From assembly GCF_001015055.1 (NCBI RefSeq), contig NZ_BBWZ01000017.1, positions 1 to 64,000 of the forward strand: DNA of 64,000 nt, read 5' to 3'. Position 1 is the stretch's first letter. Every line of letters begins with the position of its first letter. Source of the stretch: Aneurinibacillus tyrosinisolvens. GTDB lineage: Bacteria; Bacillota; Bacilli; Aneurinibacillales; Aneurinibacillaceae. The translations under genes and the position numbers were made by a program. This document shows positions 53,438 to 62,820 of the stretch, in pieces. Below the pieces are notes generated by a model, which searched no databases, was not told the DNA's origin, and was given only the letters and a program-made list of their open reading frames with translations.

Positions 53438-53674
53438 ATGCCGGATGACCCCAAAGTTAGCTTCTATTTAAAAATAAAGGAGTTAGAAGCACGGTTACAG
53501 CCTTCCTGTGACGATAAGAGAATGATGCTTAATTCCTTTATCATGTCCGGGACACCTTCTTCGGATTTGAAAACGTGGTGGAATATGAGCAAACCGGAGC
53601 GTGAGGCACGCAACGTACTTTGTCTTGACAATAGTGATTGTATTGAAGTCATGATTGGGAAAATTTTGGGGTAA
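53438..53674 (+). CDS. Small hypothetical protein
   Basis: This 78-residue soluble protein begins at ATG 53438 with TTGAGGAC upstream; an earlier TTG frame reaches 53393. It is charged and helical (VSFYLKIKELEARLQP), with a Cys and Trp-Trp segment in the middle. It stands just after the integrase remnant, so it may be cargo of the same lost element. No family is recognised. Confidence 0.5.
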   Translation: MPDDPKVSFYLKIKELEARLQPSCDDKRMMLNSFIMSGTPSSDLKTWWNMSKPEREARNVLCLDNSDCIEVMIGKILG

Positions 53675-53769
53675 TAAGAAATCACACTCATTTGGTTGTT
53701 CAATAACTTGAAAATATTATTAGATTTTCGAAACAATGTGGTAGCTTGACCACATCTTTACCACAACGT

Positions 53770-53818
53770 GTAAAAATAAGAGGCATCTCGTGAGTTCAAA
53801 CTTTGCGGGATACCTCTT
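53770..53818 (-). terminator. Terminator of the minus-strand membrane protein gene
   Basis: CGAGATGCCTCTT and AAGAGGTATCCCG (minus-strand reading) form an imperfect stem, and the minus strand continues with ATTTTTAC. It lies 86 bp past the stop of the gene at 53904. Confidence 0.6.
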
Positions 53819-53903
53819 TGTAATTTTCGATAAGTAAAAATTGTTACAAAAGAATAAATTTTTAGGAGGGACAAATAAAGTCGGTCTTTTTTCTATAGTT
53901 ATG

Positions 53904-54407
53904 TTAAAACGACATAAAAGTCCTTTTCTGATGCTTATTGCTCTTATTTTCTACTCCAAAACGGACCCATAAGGCTTTTTGCAACCCCTTTAATAAAGAG
54001 GGATCATCCATATAATGCTTTTGTAATGTTTTCAATAATATGTTGAATAATTTCATAAATGTTCTTGAAAATAAGAATATTGGTAATATAAGAAAAATCA
54101 AGTTTAACAGGTAGAAGCTGATAACTTGAATAGTGATAAAGAGTCGTGAATTTTCTCTATGCATAATACCTTCAAGTACGATATTAAAAAAATACCATAC
54201 TAACACGGAAACCATCACGTTGGCGGCTTCACTTAATTCCATACCAGCATGCGTATTTTGCATTATATAGGCAATATCAAATCCGGTTAAGACATCTCCC
54301 AGGATCGGGACGCTATTGAATAAAGAACTTGCAAAAATATTATAGGTTCCATTTGTGATGATATAACCAATAATTACTGCAATTATAAATCGTATTAACC
54401 TATCCAT
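53904..54407 (-). CDS. Integral membrane protein of unknown function
   Basis: This 167-residue protein has three or four hydrophobic segments (about 5-20, 62-82 and 90-120) and a basic C-terminal tail. GGGAGGTCC precedes the ATG. It is AT-rich, like its neighbours. I recognise no family, and it does not resemble the other membrane proteins of the region. Confidence 0.65.
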   Translation of the reverse strand: MDRLIRFIIAVIIGYIITNGTYNIFASSLFNSVPILGDVLTGFDIAYIMQNTHAGMELSEAANVMVSVLVWYFFNIVLEGIMHRENSRLFITIQVISFYLLNLIFLILPIFLFSRTFMKLFNILLKTLQKHYMDDPSLLKGLQKALWVRFGVENKSNKHQKRTFMSF

Positions 54408-54631
54408 TATATTTTGGGACCTCCCTTTTTAAGTAAACAAATGAATTATATCAAGATTTTTCAATATTGGTAAGAAGGGTAGCGAAAGAATAAAGACAAA
54501 GATTAAACAAGTAAATTACTTGTTGTGTTAGGATCTTACATGGTAGCTAAATAAAAATCTTATATTAATAGCAATAATCTTTGCGAAAAGAGCATTTATT
54601 TTATATAAAACTTTACTTTATTTATTATTTG

Positions 54632-54647
54632 GTACCATATATGATAC
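54632..54647. promoter_or_regulatory. Palindromic operator candidate upstream of the HicB-like gene
   Basis: GTACCATATATGATAC is a 16-bp palindrome with one mismatched pair, 21 bp before the start of a HicB-like gene whose C-terminal domain is of ribbon-helix-helix type. Autoregulated HicB proteins bind such sites. Confidence 0.5.
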
Positions 54648-54667
54648 TATCTATATGAGGTGAGTGT

Positions 54668-55015
54668 ATGGAAAATAAAAATATTGAGTATTACATGAAT
54701 TTACCTTATACATTGGAATTTACCAAAGGAATTGGGGAAGATAATTATTTTTACGTTAGAGTAAAGGAATTAGAGGGTTGCGCTTCATATGGAGATACCC
54801 TGCGAGAAGCGTATGAATCTATTCGTGAAGCGATGGAAGGATGGATTGAAGTAAAATTGGAATACGGAGATCCAGTTCCAGAACCTGTGGATGATGATTA
54901 TAGTGGTAAGTTTAATGTACGAATTCCAAAATCTCTCCATAAGCACCTAACGGTAATGGCGGAGAAAGAGGGAGTTTCTTTGAATCAATATGTACTATAT
55001 AAATTATCCCGCTAA
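54668..55015 (+). CDS. HicB-family protein, no HicA partner
   Basis: This 115-residue protein has a HicB_like N-terminal domain (about 5-65; YTLEFTKGIGEDNYFYVRVKELEGCASYGDT) and a C-terminal ribbon-helix-helix DNA-binding segment (about 80-115; KFNVRIPKSLHKHLTVMAEKEGVSLNQYV). HicB antitoxins are normally paired with a short HicA toxin. No HicA frame is seen upstream or downstream. AGGTGAG precedes the ATG at normal distance. It may be an orphan antitoxin or regulator. Confidence 0.82.
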   Translation: MENKNIEYYMNLPYTLEFTKGIGEDNYFYVRVKELEGCASYGDTLREAYESIREAMEGWIEVKLEYGDPVPEPVDDDYSGKFNVRIPKSLHKHLTVMAEKEGVSLNQYVLYKLSR

Positions 55016-55022
55016 ATAGAAC

Positions 55023-55056
55023 GAGTCTTGGATAGTTAAACCCAGGGCTCTTTTTT
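55023..55056 (+). terminator. Terminator after the HicB-like gene
   Basis: GAGTCTTGG pairs with CCAGGGCTC (with G-U pairs) and leads into six T. Confidence 0.7.
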
Positions 55057-55188
55057 CATAATTTATTGGCAAAAGGTATCATTTCAAAATCGTGTGACCA
55101 ATTTGTGACTAAATAGAAAAAAACCACAGAGTTGTGACCACAAGAATTACATGTGTATAAGCGGATGAAACCCTTGGTATATAAGGAT

Positions 55189-55285
55189 TGGCGGGAGAGG
55201 GTGGGAATCGAACCCACCGGACGCCTCACGGACGTCCCACTCGGTTTTGAAGACCGGGGAGGGCACCAGCACCCCATCCACCCCC
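55189..55285 (-). tRNA. selC: tRNA-Sec (anticodon TCA)
   Basis: On the minus strand, 97 bases fold as a selenocysteine tRNA. The 5' end is GGGGGTGG; an extended D arm and the anticodon loop CTTCAAA (anticodon TCA) follow; a long variable arm (GGGACGTCC...GGACGCC-type) leads to a GGTGGG-TTCGATT-CCCACC T arm; and the 3' end GCCA is encoded. The long acceptor plus T arm fits the 8+5 or 9+4 form of tRNA-Sec. It lies some 530 bp left of selB on the opposite strand. The acceptor stem has one U-U mismatch. Confidence 0.9.
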
Positions 55286-55353
55286 AAATCATACTCGAAA
55301 CGGTTAACTGTCTTAACCATGCGTACTATTGTAACATAACCCGCGTAAAAATC

Positions 55354-55473
55354 CTATAAACCAGCTTTTTCATGTGCTTTTGCATAACGTTTTCGAGCAC
55401 CTTCTTCTATCCTTTTGTTATTTTTGCCTGATTTACTCAATGGAAAACCTTCAAAAGTGAATTTTTGCAACAT
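55354..55473 (-). CDS. Short basic open frame upstream of tRNA-Sec
   Basis: A 39-residue minus-strand frame (MLQKFTFEG...KRYAKAHEKAGL) ends 69 bp before the tRNA-Sec 5' end. It is strongly basic and helical and has a protein-like composition, but only a weak TTGGG site before its ATG. It may be a small protein or the tail of a lost gene. Confidence 0.3.
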   Translation of the reverse strand: MLQKFTFEGFPLSKSGKNNKRIEEGARKRYAKAHEKAGL

Positions 55474-55561
55474 TGCCCAATTGTTTGCGTAAGAGAGGAA
55501 GGGAATTCCAGATTGGATGTGAAATATACTATCTAGATCATACCATGAGGAGGTATTCAGC

Positions 55562-55684
55562 TTGAAAGCAGTAATGGTTACTGAATTTGGCGGACCTGAA
55601 ACAATGGAGTACATGGATGCAGACATGCCGTCTATTAACTCAAAACAGGTTTTAATTCGTGTCGAAACAACCAGAGTTAATTAG
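55562..55684 (+). pseudogene. N-terminal remnant of an NADPH:quinone oxidoreductase/zinc alcohol dehydrogenase
   Basis: A TTG start with GAGGAGG upstream opens a 40-residue frame (MKAVMVTEFGGPETMEY...QVLIRVETT) that matches the N-terminus of MDR-family quinone reductases. It stops at TAG 55682-55684 where a family member would continue. Only the GroES-like start is left. Confidence 0.75.
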
Positions 55685-55725
55685 AAAAGTAACCTTTTTT
55701 GAAAAAAAGACACAATACCGTTAAG

Positions 55726-55815
55726 ATGAAGAGAAGAGTGCATCAAAAGCTTTACCGCCGCCTGCTTACGAATGAGCTGCGCCAGGCGGGAGGAGAGGAG
55801 CGGTATTACGATTGA
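55726..55815 (+). CDS. Short basic frame coupled to selB
   Basis: A 29-residue frame (MKRRVHQKLYRR...GGEERYYD) ends in TGA at 55813-55815, overlapping the TTG start of selB by four bases. It has no good ribosome site of its own, but the selB site lies inside it. It marks the return from AT-rich to normal composition. It may be the C-terminal remnant of a gene once cotranscribed with selB (selA often is), or a leader peptide. Confidence 0.4.
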   Translation: MKRRVHQKLYRRLLTNELRQAGGEERYYD

Positions 55816-57743
55816 ACACAAATGACCTTACATACCATACGATTGGCATTGCCGGCCATATTGACCACGGTAAAACTACACTGACTAAACAGCTTACTGG
55901 CATTGATACGGACCGGCTTAAAGAAGAAAGGGAACGGAGCATCTCCATTGAACTTGGCTTTGCGCCCTGTACGCTGCCCGGAGGCGAAACAGTCGGGGTA
56001 GTGGATGTACCCGGGCACGAACGTTTCATCCGGCAGATGATTGCGGGCGCAGCAGGCATCGATCTTGTTCTGCTTGTCATCGCCGCCGATGAAGGTGTGA
56101 TGCCCCAGACGAGGGAACACGCTGATATTCTCGGCTTTCTTGGCATTCATAAGGGCATTATCGTTTTAACGAAGACGGATATCGTTGACAGTGAGTGGCT
56201 GGCCATGGTTCGGGAGGAAGTAAAGGAATGGGCGGATACGACCTTTTTATCCGGGGCTCCCATCGTGGCGGTGAGCGGAAAGACCGGAGCGGGCATCGAC
56301 CTTCTAAAACAAGAGATGCAGACAGGCATTGCCTCGATTCCTTCCAGAAAGCAGGGCGCGCCTGCACGGATGCCGATTGATCGGGCGTTTAAAATAAAAG
56401 GTGCCGGCACGATTGTCACAGGGACTGTTTATGAAGGAACGATAGCAGAAGGAGATTCACTGCAGCTTCTGCCGGATGGTGGTACCGTGCGCGTAAGACA
56501 GGTCCATGTACACCATAAACAGGTAAGCGAAGCGTTCGCCGGACAGCGGGCTGCAGTCAATATAACGGGTGGACAATCGGAAACAGCGGCGAGAGGCACG
56601 ACGCTGGCAGCGCCAGGGTATTTTCAAATGACAGAACGGATTGATATTCGCCTGGCTGTGTTAAAGAGCCTCTCTTTTTCGTTGAAACAGCGGGCAAGGG
56701 TGCGCCTGCACATTGGCACGTCGGAAGTAATGGGCACCGTTATTTTTTTTGACAGAAACGTGCTGGAGCCCGGAGAGGAAACGGTATGCCAGCTGCAGCT
56801 GGAAGAGAGCATTGTTACGAAGAAGGGCGAACCCTTTATTCTTCGCAGGCTTTCTCCAATGGCAACGATTGGCGGCGGCCAGGTTATCGATCCGTATGCA
56901 GAGCGGCATCGCTTCGGGGAAGAAACAGCGTCCAGGCTGCGGCGGCTTGCGGAGGGGGACCCGCGCGAGCAATTAGAACAATACCTGGAACAGGTTCAGT
57001 TTGCGACGGTGGACGACGCCATGCAGCAGCTTGCAGTAAATGAAGAAGAAATGTTAGCCATTCTAAGACAAAAGGAAACCATCCTGTCCATTGGCGGCTC
57101 AGAAAATGCTTCCGGAAAGGAAGGGCGCTTTCTTCTGCTGGCCTCTACGTTAGAACGCTGGATGGAGCGCGTGGAGGGAGATTTGAAGGAGTATCATGAG
57201 AAGCACCCGCTCCGGCCGGGTATGGGGAAGGCCGCGCTGAAAAGCGCGCGTTTCAAAAACACGCCGGAGCAGCTGTGGCGTTTGTTCATTCAATGGGCAT
57301 GCCGGCGTGGGAAGCTTGCCGAAACAGCGGATGTTATCTTTTTGCCTTCCTTTACTGCCGAGTTCCCTGAAAGGCATAAACAGGCCATGGAGCAGGCGCT
57401 GCTACAATTAGAGAGGGCGGGGATCACTCCCCCGGCATGGAACGCGCTTATGGAGGAGTATAAGATTCCGGAAGCGGCAGCTGGTGACTTAAAAGCGTAC
57501 CTTCTTAATAAGGGAGAGATTGTTCAGATTACGGATGAGTTTTATATATATAGGAAGGAATGGGATAAAGGAATTGAAAAGCTGCAATCGTCGCTTGGCA
57601 AAGAACCGGTGGTAACGCCTGCCGCTGCGAAGGAAGTGCTTGGCTTATCCCGCAAATACCTCATTCCGTTTCTTGAGTCCCTCGACAAAAATAACATAAC
57701 GAGGAGGACGGAAGAAGGCCGGATCTGGAAAAAAAATAATTAG
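55812..57743 (+). CDS. selB: Selenocysteine-specific elongation factor SelB
   Basis: This 643-residue protein delivers Sec-tRNA to UGA codons that are followed by a SECIS element. The N-terminal part is an EF-Tu-like GTPase with GHIDHGKT (15-22), DVPGHE (about 61-66) and TKTD (about 117-120). Two beta-barrel domains follow to about 365, then four winged-helix RNA-binding modules (about 375-640). The start is TTG 55812 after GGGAGGAGAGGAG. It lies near tRNA-Sec but directly before the S10 operon, an unusual place. Confidence 0.95.
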   Translation: MNTNDLTYHTIGIAGHIDHGKTTLTKQLTGIDTDRLKEERERSISIELGFAPCTLPGGETVGVVDVPGHERFIRQMIAGAAGIDLVLLVIAADEGVMPQTREHADILGFLGIHKGIIVLTKTDIVDSEWLAMVREEVKEWADTTFLSGAPIVAVSGKTGAGIDLLKQEMQTGIASIPSRKQGAPARMPIDRAFKIKGAGTIVTGTVYEGTIAEGDSLQLLPDGGTVRVRQVHVHHKQVSEAFAGQRAAVNITGGQSETAARGTTLAAPGYFQMTERIDIRLAVLKSLSFSLKQRARVRLHIGTSEVMGTVIFFDRNVLEPGEETVCQLQLEESIVTKKGEPFILRRLSPMATIGGGQVIDPYAERHRFGEETASRLRRLAEGDPREQLEQYLEQVQFATVDDAMQQLAVNEEEMLAILRQKETILSIGGSENASGKEGRFLLLASTLERWMERVEGDLKEYHEKHPLRPGMGKAALKSARFKNTPEQLWRLFIQWACRRGKLAETADVIFLPSFTAEFPERHKQAMEQALLQLERAGITPPAWNALMEEYKIPEAAAGDLKAYLLNKGEIVQITDEFYIYRKEWDKGIEKLQSSLGKEPVVTPAAAKEVLGLSRKYLIPFLESLDKNNITRRTEEGRIWKKNN

Positions 57744-57807
57744 AAAAAGCACCTTGCATTTCTATATGAAATGGGATAGAATATTCAAGGTCTGAGTTAA
57801 TAAATAT

Positions 57808-57852
57808 TTGACACAGAAAAAACTTGCATTCATTATTAGAAATCGATATAAT
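57808..57852 (+). promoter_or_regulatory. Tandem sigma-A promoters of the S10 operon
   Basis: The downstream pair is TTGCAT (57824-57829), a 17-bp spacer, and TATAAT (57847-57852). An upstream pair is TTGACA (57808-57813), 17 bp, and CATTAT (57831-57836). Both precede the S10 leader. Confidence 0.7.
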
Positions 57853-57869
57853 AGTTGATGTTGGTTTAA

Positions 57870-58295
<426 letters not shown>

Positions 58296-58358
58296 TACCC
58301 GATATAAACGATGATGAAACGAATAGATAAAACAATCATTAATTAGGAGGTGGCTATC

Positions 58359-58991
58359 ATGACCAAAGGAATCTTAGGTAGAAAAGTTGGGATGACTCAA
58401 GTTTTTACTGCGGAAGGTGTAGTAGTTCCGGTAACTGTTATCGAAGCGGGTCCTTGTGTTGTTCTTCAGAAGAAGGATACAACAACGGACGGATATGAAG
58501 CGATTCAAATCGGCTTCGCTAACAAAAAAGAAGTACGCACAAACAAGCCTGAAAAAGGCCACGCAGCAAAAGCGAATACAACACCTAAGCGCTTCGTACG
58601 TGAACTTCGTAATGTGGATTTAGGCCAATACGAAGTAGGTCAGGAGCTAAAAGCTGATATTTTTGCACAAGGAGAAATCGTAGACGTAACCGGTACTTCT
58701 AAAGGTAAAGGTTTCGCGGGTTCGATTAAACGCCACGGACAATCACGCGGACCAATGGCACACGGTTCCCGTTACCATCGCCGTCCTGGTTCTATGGGCT
58801 CCATTTCTGCAAACCGTGTACTGAAAGGGAAAGCACTTCCTGGACGTATGGGCGGAGAAAAAGTAACTGTTCAAAACCTTGAAGTTGTTTCTGTTGATAC
58901 AGATCGCAATTTGCTCCTCATTAAAGGTGCAATTCCAGGGCCGAAAAACAGTTTTGTAACTGTGAAAACAGCCGTTAAAGGCAACAAATAA
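58359..58991 (+). CDS. rplC: 50S ribosomal protein L3
   Basis: This 210-residue L3 protein starts at ATG 58359 after TTAGGAGGTGG; a longer frame from the GTG at 58350 lies within the ribosome site and is rejected. Typical segments are [11 protein letters not shown] (about 5-15) and the [19 protein letters not shown] loop near the peptidyl-transferase centre (about 128-146). Second gene of the operon. Confidence 0.97.
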   Translation: MTKGILGRKVGMTQVFTAEGVVVPVTVIEAGPCVVLQKKDTTTDGYEAIQIGFANKKEVRTNKPEKGHAAKANTTPKRFVRELRNVDLGQYEVGQELKADIFAQGEIVDVTGTSKGKGFAGSIKRHGQSRGPMAHGSRYHRRPGSMGSISANRVLKGKALPGRMGGEKVTVQNLEVVSVDTDRNLLLIKGAIPGPKNSFVTVKTAVKGNK

Positions 58992-59011
58992 GTAAGAAAG
59001 GAGGACTCACA

Positions 59012-59635
59012 ATGCCTAAAGTAACACTTTTTAATCAAGCTGGCTCTCAAGTAGGTGAAATCGAATTAGCGGATGCTGTATTCGGAATTGAACCGAACGA
59101 ATTCGTGCTTGCTGATGCTGTAATTGCGCAACAGGCTTCCCGCCGTGCAGGTACTCATGCTGTAAAGAATCGTTCAGCGGTACGCGGTGGTGGTCGTAAA
59201 CCTTGGAAACAAAAAGGAACAGGCCGTGCCCGTCAGGGTAGCATCCGTTCACCACAATGGGTAGGCGGTGGTGTTGTTTTCGGACCTACACCTCGCAGCT
59301 ATTCTTACAAGCTTCCTAAGAAAGTTCGTCGCCTTGCGATTAAATCCGCTTTATCTTCTAAAGTTCAAAACGAAGAAATCCTGGTTCTGGATTCCCTGGC
59401 GTTTGACGTGCCGAAGACAAAAGAAATGATCCAAGTGCTCGGAAATCTTAAAGTTGATAATAAAGTTCTTATCGTTACAGGAGAGTACAACGATGCGGTT
59501 GCATTGTCGGCTCGTAACATCCCTGGAGTGAAGTTCGTCCCTGCAAACGGAATTAACGTTCTTGATGTTCTGCATCATGACAAGTTACTTATTACGCAGG
59601 ATGCAGTCGCAAAAGTTGAGGAGGTGCTTGCATAA
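59012..59635 (+). CDS. rplD: 50S ribosomal protein L4
   Basis: This 207-residue L4 protein contains the exit-tunnel loop ([19 protein letters not shown], about 60-80). In many bacteria L4 also controls its own operon, and the leader before rpsJ may be its target. AAAGGAGG precedes the ATG. The last base of its stop is the first base of the rplW start. Confidence 0.97.
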   Translation: MPKVTLFNQAGSQVGEIELADAVFGIEPNEFVLADAVIAQQASRRAGTHAVKNRSAVRGGGRKPWKQKGTGRARQGSIRSPQWVGGGVVFGPTPRSYSYKLPKKVRRLAIKSALSSKVQNEEILVLDSLAFDVPKTKEMIQVLGNLKVDNKVLIVTGEYNDAVALSARNIPGVKFVPANGINVLDVLHHDKLLITQDAVAKVEEVLA

Positions 59636-59925
59636 TGAAAGATCCTCGCGATATTATCAAGCGCCCGGTTATTACCGAACGTACTGCTGACATGATGTCC
59701 AGCAACAAATACGTATTCGAAGTTGATTTACGTGCGAATAAAACTGAAATTAAAGATGCCGTTCAACGCATTTTTGATGTAAAAGTTGTGAACGTAAATA
59801 CACTGCGTGTAAAAGGTAAGCCGAAGCGCGTAGGTAAACATATGGGACGTCGTTCTGATTGGAAAAAAGCGATTGTTCAATTGAGTGAAGATAGCAAAGC
59901 TCTTGAGTTCTTTGAAGGTGTTTAA
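59635..59925 (+). CDS. rplW: 50S ribosomal protein L23
   Basis: This 96-residue L23 protein ([29 protein letters not shown]) lies at the exit of the ribosomal tunnel. TAATG overlap with rplD indicates coupled translation; GAGGAGGTG inside rplD is the ribosome site. Confidence 0.97.
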   Translation: MKDPRDIIKRPVITERTADMMSSNKYVFEVDLRANKTEIKDAVQRIFDVKVVNVNTLRVKGKPKRVGKHMGRRSDWKKAIVQLSEDSKALEFFEGV

Positions 59926-59955
59926 TTACACGACACAGTAAAGGAGGGAAATTAA

Positions 59956-60786
59956 ATGGCAATTAAAAAGTACAAACCGACTTCTCCTGGTCGTCGTCAA
60001 ATGACTGTTTCTACTTTTGAAGAGATTACAACCTCGACTCCTGAGAAATCTCTGCTTGCGCCGAAAAGCAAACAAGCCGGCCGCAACAATCAAGGTAAAA
60101 TTACAGTTCGTCATCAAGGTGGCGGTCATAAGCAGAAGTATCGTATCATTGACTTCAAACGTAACAAAGACGGAATTCCTGGCCGCGTAGCTACTATCGA
60201 GTACGATCCAAACCGTTCCGCCAACATTGCTCTTATTAACTACGCTGACGGTGAAAAGCGTTATATCCTCGCTCCTAACGGACTGACAGTAGGTATGACC
60301 ATTGAATCCGGCCCGAACGCAGACATCAAGATAGGTAACGCACTTCCACTGGCAAATATCCCGGTTGGTACTGTTATCCACAACATTGAAATGAAGCCAG
60401 GCAAAGGCGGACAGCTTGTTCGTTCTGCAGGGACTGAAGCTCAATTGCTTGGACGCGATGGGAAATATGTTATCATACGCCTTGCATCAGGTGAAACCCG
60501 CCTTATTCTTAACGAGTGCCGTGCAACCATCGGCCAGGTAGGTAACCTTGATCATGAGTTGATTACAATTGGTAAAGCAGGACGCTCTCGCTGGAAAGGC
60601 ATCCGCCCTACAGTCCGCGGTTCTGTAATGAACCCGAACGATCACCCACACGGTGGTGGTGAAGGACGCGCGCCAATCGGACGCAGCGGCCCATTAACTC
60701 CTTGGGGTAAACCAACACTTGGCGCGAAGACTCGCAAGAAAAACAAGCAGTCTGATAAGTATATTATCCGTAGCCGTAAAAAATAA
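59956..60786 (+). CDS. rplB: 50S ribosomal protein L2
   Basis: This 276-residue L2 protein belongs to the peptidyl-transferase centre region. Typical segments include [18 protein letters not shown] (about 50-68) and the C-terminal [17 protein letters not shown] containing the conserved histidine (about 225-241). AAAGGAGGG precedes the ATG. A hairpin without a T run follows before rpsS. Confidence 0.97.
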   Translation: MAIKKYKPTSPGRRQMTVSTFEEITTSTPEKSLLAPKSKQAGRNNQGKITVRHQGGGHKQKYRIIDFKRNKDGIPGRVATIEYDPNRSANIALINYADGEKRYILAPNGLTVGMTIESGPNADIKIGNALPLANIPVGTVIHNIEMKPGKGGQLVRSAGTEAQLLGRDGKYVIIRLASGETRLILNECRATIGQVGNLDHELITIGKAGRSRWKGIRPTVRGSVMNPNDHPHGGGEGRAPIGRSGPLTPWGKPTLGAKTRKKNKQSDKYIIRSRKK

Positions 60787-60794
60787 TGCAAAAA

Positions 60795-60819
60795 AGGTGC
60801 GGTCGCTAGAAACCGCACT
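60795..60819 (+). other. Hairpin between rplB and rpsS
   Basis: GTGCGGT (60797-60803) pairs with ACCGCAC (60812-60818) around an eight-base loop. No T tract follows, so it is not a normal terminator; it may affect mRNA processing or translation in the operon. Confidence 0.5.
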
Positions 60820-60843
60820 TCTAATACGAAGGGAGGTTCGTTC

Positions 60844-61122
60844 ATGGGACGCAGCTTAAAAAAGGGACCTTTTGTAGATGATCATCTAATGAAAAAGGTC
60901 GAAGTACAAAACGAAAAAGGCGACAAGCGTGTAATTAAAACGTGGTCTCGCCGCTCTACAATCTTCCCTGATTTCGTAGGACATACATTTGCAGTGTACG
61001 ATGGCCGTAAGCATGTACCTGTCTATGTTACTGAAGATATGGTCGGACATAAGCTTGGAGAATTTGCTCCAACACGTACTTTTAAAGGTCACGTAGACTC
61101 CGACAAGAAAACAAGACGTTAA
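60844..61122 (+). CDS. rpsS: 30S ribosomal protein S19
   Basis: This 92-residue S19 protein ([18 protein letters not shown]; later [19 protein letters not shown]) is complete. GAAGGGAGG precedes the ATG. It binds 16S rRNA in the head of the 30S subunit. Confidence 0.97.
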   Translation: MGRSLKKGPFVDDHLMKKVEVQNEKGDKRVIKTWSRRSTIFPDFVGHTFAVYDGRKHVPVYVTEDMVGHKLGEFAPTRTFKGHVDSDKKTRR

Positions 61123-61165
61123 TTTATTTGTAAATTAACCTGAACGCAAGAGAGGGGGTACTTAC

Positions 61166-61498
61166 ATGGAAGCAAAAGCGGTAGCTCGTTATATCCGAAT
61201 TGCTCCTCGCAAAATGCGTCTCGTAGTAGACTTGATTCGAGGCAAGCAAGTAGGCGAAGCGATTGCGATTCTGAAGCACACGCCTAGATCAGCATCTCCG
61301 GTAATCGAGAAGGTGTTGATGTCAGCTGTTGCAAATGCTGAGCACAACATGAATTTAGATGCGAATAGCCTGGTAATCAGCAAGGTATTCGTTGATGAAG
61401 GTCCGACATTGAAACGTTTCCGTCCTCGTGCAATGGGTCGTGCGAGCCGGATTAACAAGCGTACAAGTCACGTTACAGTAGTATTATCCGAAAAATAA
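61166..61498 (+). CDS. rplV: 50S ribosomal protein L22
   Basis: This 110-residue L22 protein ([22 protein letters not shown] at the start, [19 protein letters not shown] at the end) lines the exit tunnel with L4. AGAGAGGGGG precedes the ATG. The gene is complete and lies 43 bp after rpsS. Confidence 0.97.
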   Translation: MEAKAVARYIRIAPRKMRLVVDLIRGKQVGEAIAILKHTPRSASPVIEKVLMSAVANAEHNMNLDANSLVISKVFVDEGPTLKRFRPRAMGRASRINKRTSHVTVVLSEK

Positions 61499-61511
61499 GG
61501 AGGGATAGCGC

Positions 61512-62174
61512 GTGGGTCAAAAAGTTAGCCCTATAGGACTTCGGGTTGGCATTATCCGTGACTGGGAATCCAAGTGGTTCGCAGACAAAGATTATGCTAC
61601 ACTCTTACATGAAGATCTTAAGGTACGTGAATATGTAAAACAACAATTGAAAGACGCTTCTGTTTCTACTGTTGAAATCGAGCGTGCGGCCAACCGTCTA
61701 AACGTTACTGTCCACACTGCTAAACCAGGAATGGTCATCGGTAAGGGTGGTTCTGAAGTTGAAAAACTTCGCAAAGCTTTATCATCTCTAACAGGAAAAA
61801 GAGTTCATATCAACATTAATGAAATCAAAAGTCCTGATATGGATGCAAACCTTGTTGCACAAAGCATTGCTCGCCAGTTGGAAAACCGTATTTCTTTCCG
61901 CCGTGCACAAAAGCAATCGCTGCAACGCACAATGCGTGCTGGTGCTCAAGGTATCAAGACAATGGTAAGCGGACGTCTTGGTGGAGCAGATATCGCTCGT
62001 TCTGAAGGATACAGCGAAGGTACCGTTCCTCTGCACACACTTCGTGCGGATATCGATTACGGTACAGCTGAAGCTGATACAACATACGGAAAAATCGGCG
62101 TTAAAGTTTGGATTTATCGCGGAGAAGTTCTTCCTCAAGCGAAGAAGAGAAATCAAGAGGAAGGAGGCCAATAA
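61512..62174 (+). CDS. rpsC: 30S ribosomal protein S3
   Basis: This 220-residue S3 protein starts at GTG 61512 with TAAGGAGGGA upstream. It has the KH domain with [13 protein letters not shown] (about 76-88) and the C-terminal S3 domain ([13 protein letters not shown]). It forms part of the mRNA entry channel. Confidence 0.97.
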   Translation: MGQKVSPIGLRVGIIRDWESKWFADKDYATLLHEDLKVREYVKQQLKDASVSTVEIERAANRLNVTVHTAKPGMVIGKGGSEVEKLRKALSSLTGKRVHININEIKSPDMDANLVAQSIARQLENRISFRRAQKQSLQRTMRAGAQGIKTMVSGRLGGADIARSEGYSEGTVPLHTLRADIDYGTAEADTTYGKIGVKVWIYRGEVLPQAKKRNQEEGGQ

Positions 62175-62176
62175 TC

Positions 62177-62610
62177 ATGTTGATCCCTAAACGTGTAAAA
62201 CACCGCAAGCAACACCGCGGAAAAATGAGAGGGCAGGCGAAGGGTGGCACTGAAGTTACTTTCGGTGAATACGGCCTTCAAGCATTAGAAGCCTCTTGGG
62301 TAACAAACCGTCAAATCGAGCTGCGCGTATTGCAATGACTCGTTACATGAAGCGTGGCGGTAAAGTATGGATTAAAATTTTCCCGGATAAGCCTGTAACA
62401 CAGAAACCTCTAGAAGTACGGATGGGTTCCGGTAAAGGTTCTGTAGAACACTGGGTAGCAATTGTTAAACCAGGAAAAATCATGTTTGAGCTAGCTGGTG
62501 TCCCTGAAGAGGTAGCACGCGAAGCATTGCGTCTGGCTATGCACAAACTTCCGATTAAATGTAAAGTTGTAAAACGGGAAGAATTGGGTGGTGACGCAAA
62601 TGAAAGCTAA
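62177..62610 (+). pseudogene. rplP: 50S ribosomal protein L16, single-base frameshift
   Basis: The start (ATG 62177 after AAGGAGG) reads [16 protein letters not shown]...[10 protein letters not shown] and then breaks at 62320/62321 into LRVLQ and a stop. The correct continuation [21 protein letters not shown] lies one frame over. Adding one base (for example G, giving GAGGCTGCG) restores a normal L16 of 144 residues. L16 is essential, so a sequencing or assembly indel is by far the likeliest reason. Confidence 0.93.
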
Positions 62611-62797
62611 TGAAATTCGCAACTTAACCACTGCCGAAATCGAACAAAAAGTAACTTCTATGAAGGAAGAACTTTTTAACCTCCGTTTTCAATTAGCGAC
62701 AGGTCAATTAGACAACCCTGCACGTATCCGTGATGTACGTAAGGATATCGCAAAAGCCAAAACCGTTCTTCGTGAACGTGAATTAGGAATTAGCTAA
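62600..62797 (+). CDS. rpmC: 50S ribosomal protein L29
   Basis: This 65-residue L29 protein ([18 protein letters not shown]...) starts at ATG 62600, overlapping the end of rplP by 11 bp as in Bacillus. The GGGTGGTG segment inside rplP is its ribosome site; the longer frame from GTG 62588 is rejected. Confidence 0.95.
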   Translation: MKANEIRNLTTAEIEQKVTSMKEELFNLRFQLATGQLDNPARIRDVRKDIAKAKTVLRERELGIS

Positions 62798-62820
62798 TAG
62801 TAAGAGAGGAGGTCGCAAAC

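Noticed and set aside
55354..55626. Full 90-codon minus-strand frame
   Set aside because: Its first half is antisense to the quinone reductase remnant; only the last 39 codons could be real, and these are listed separately at low confidence.
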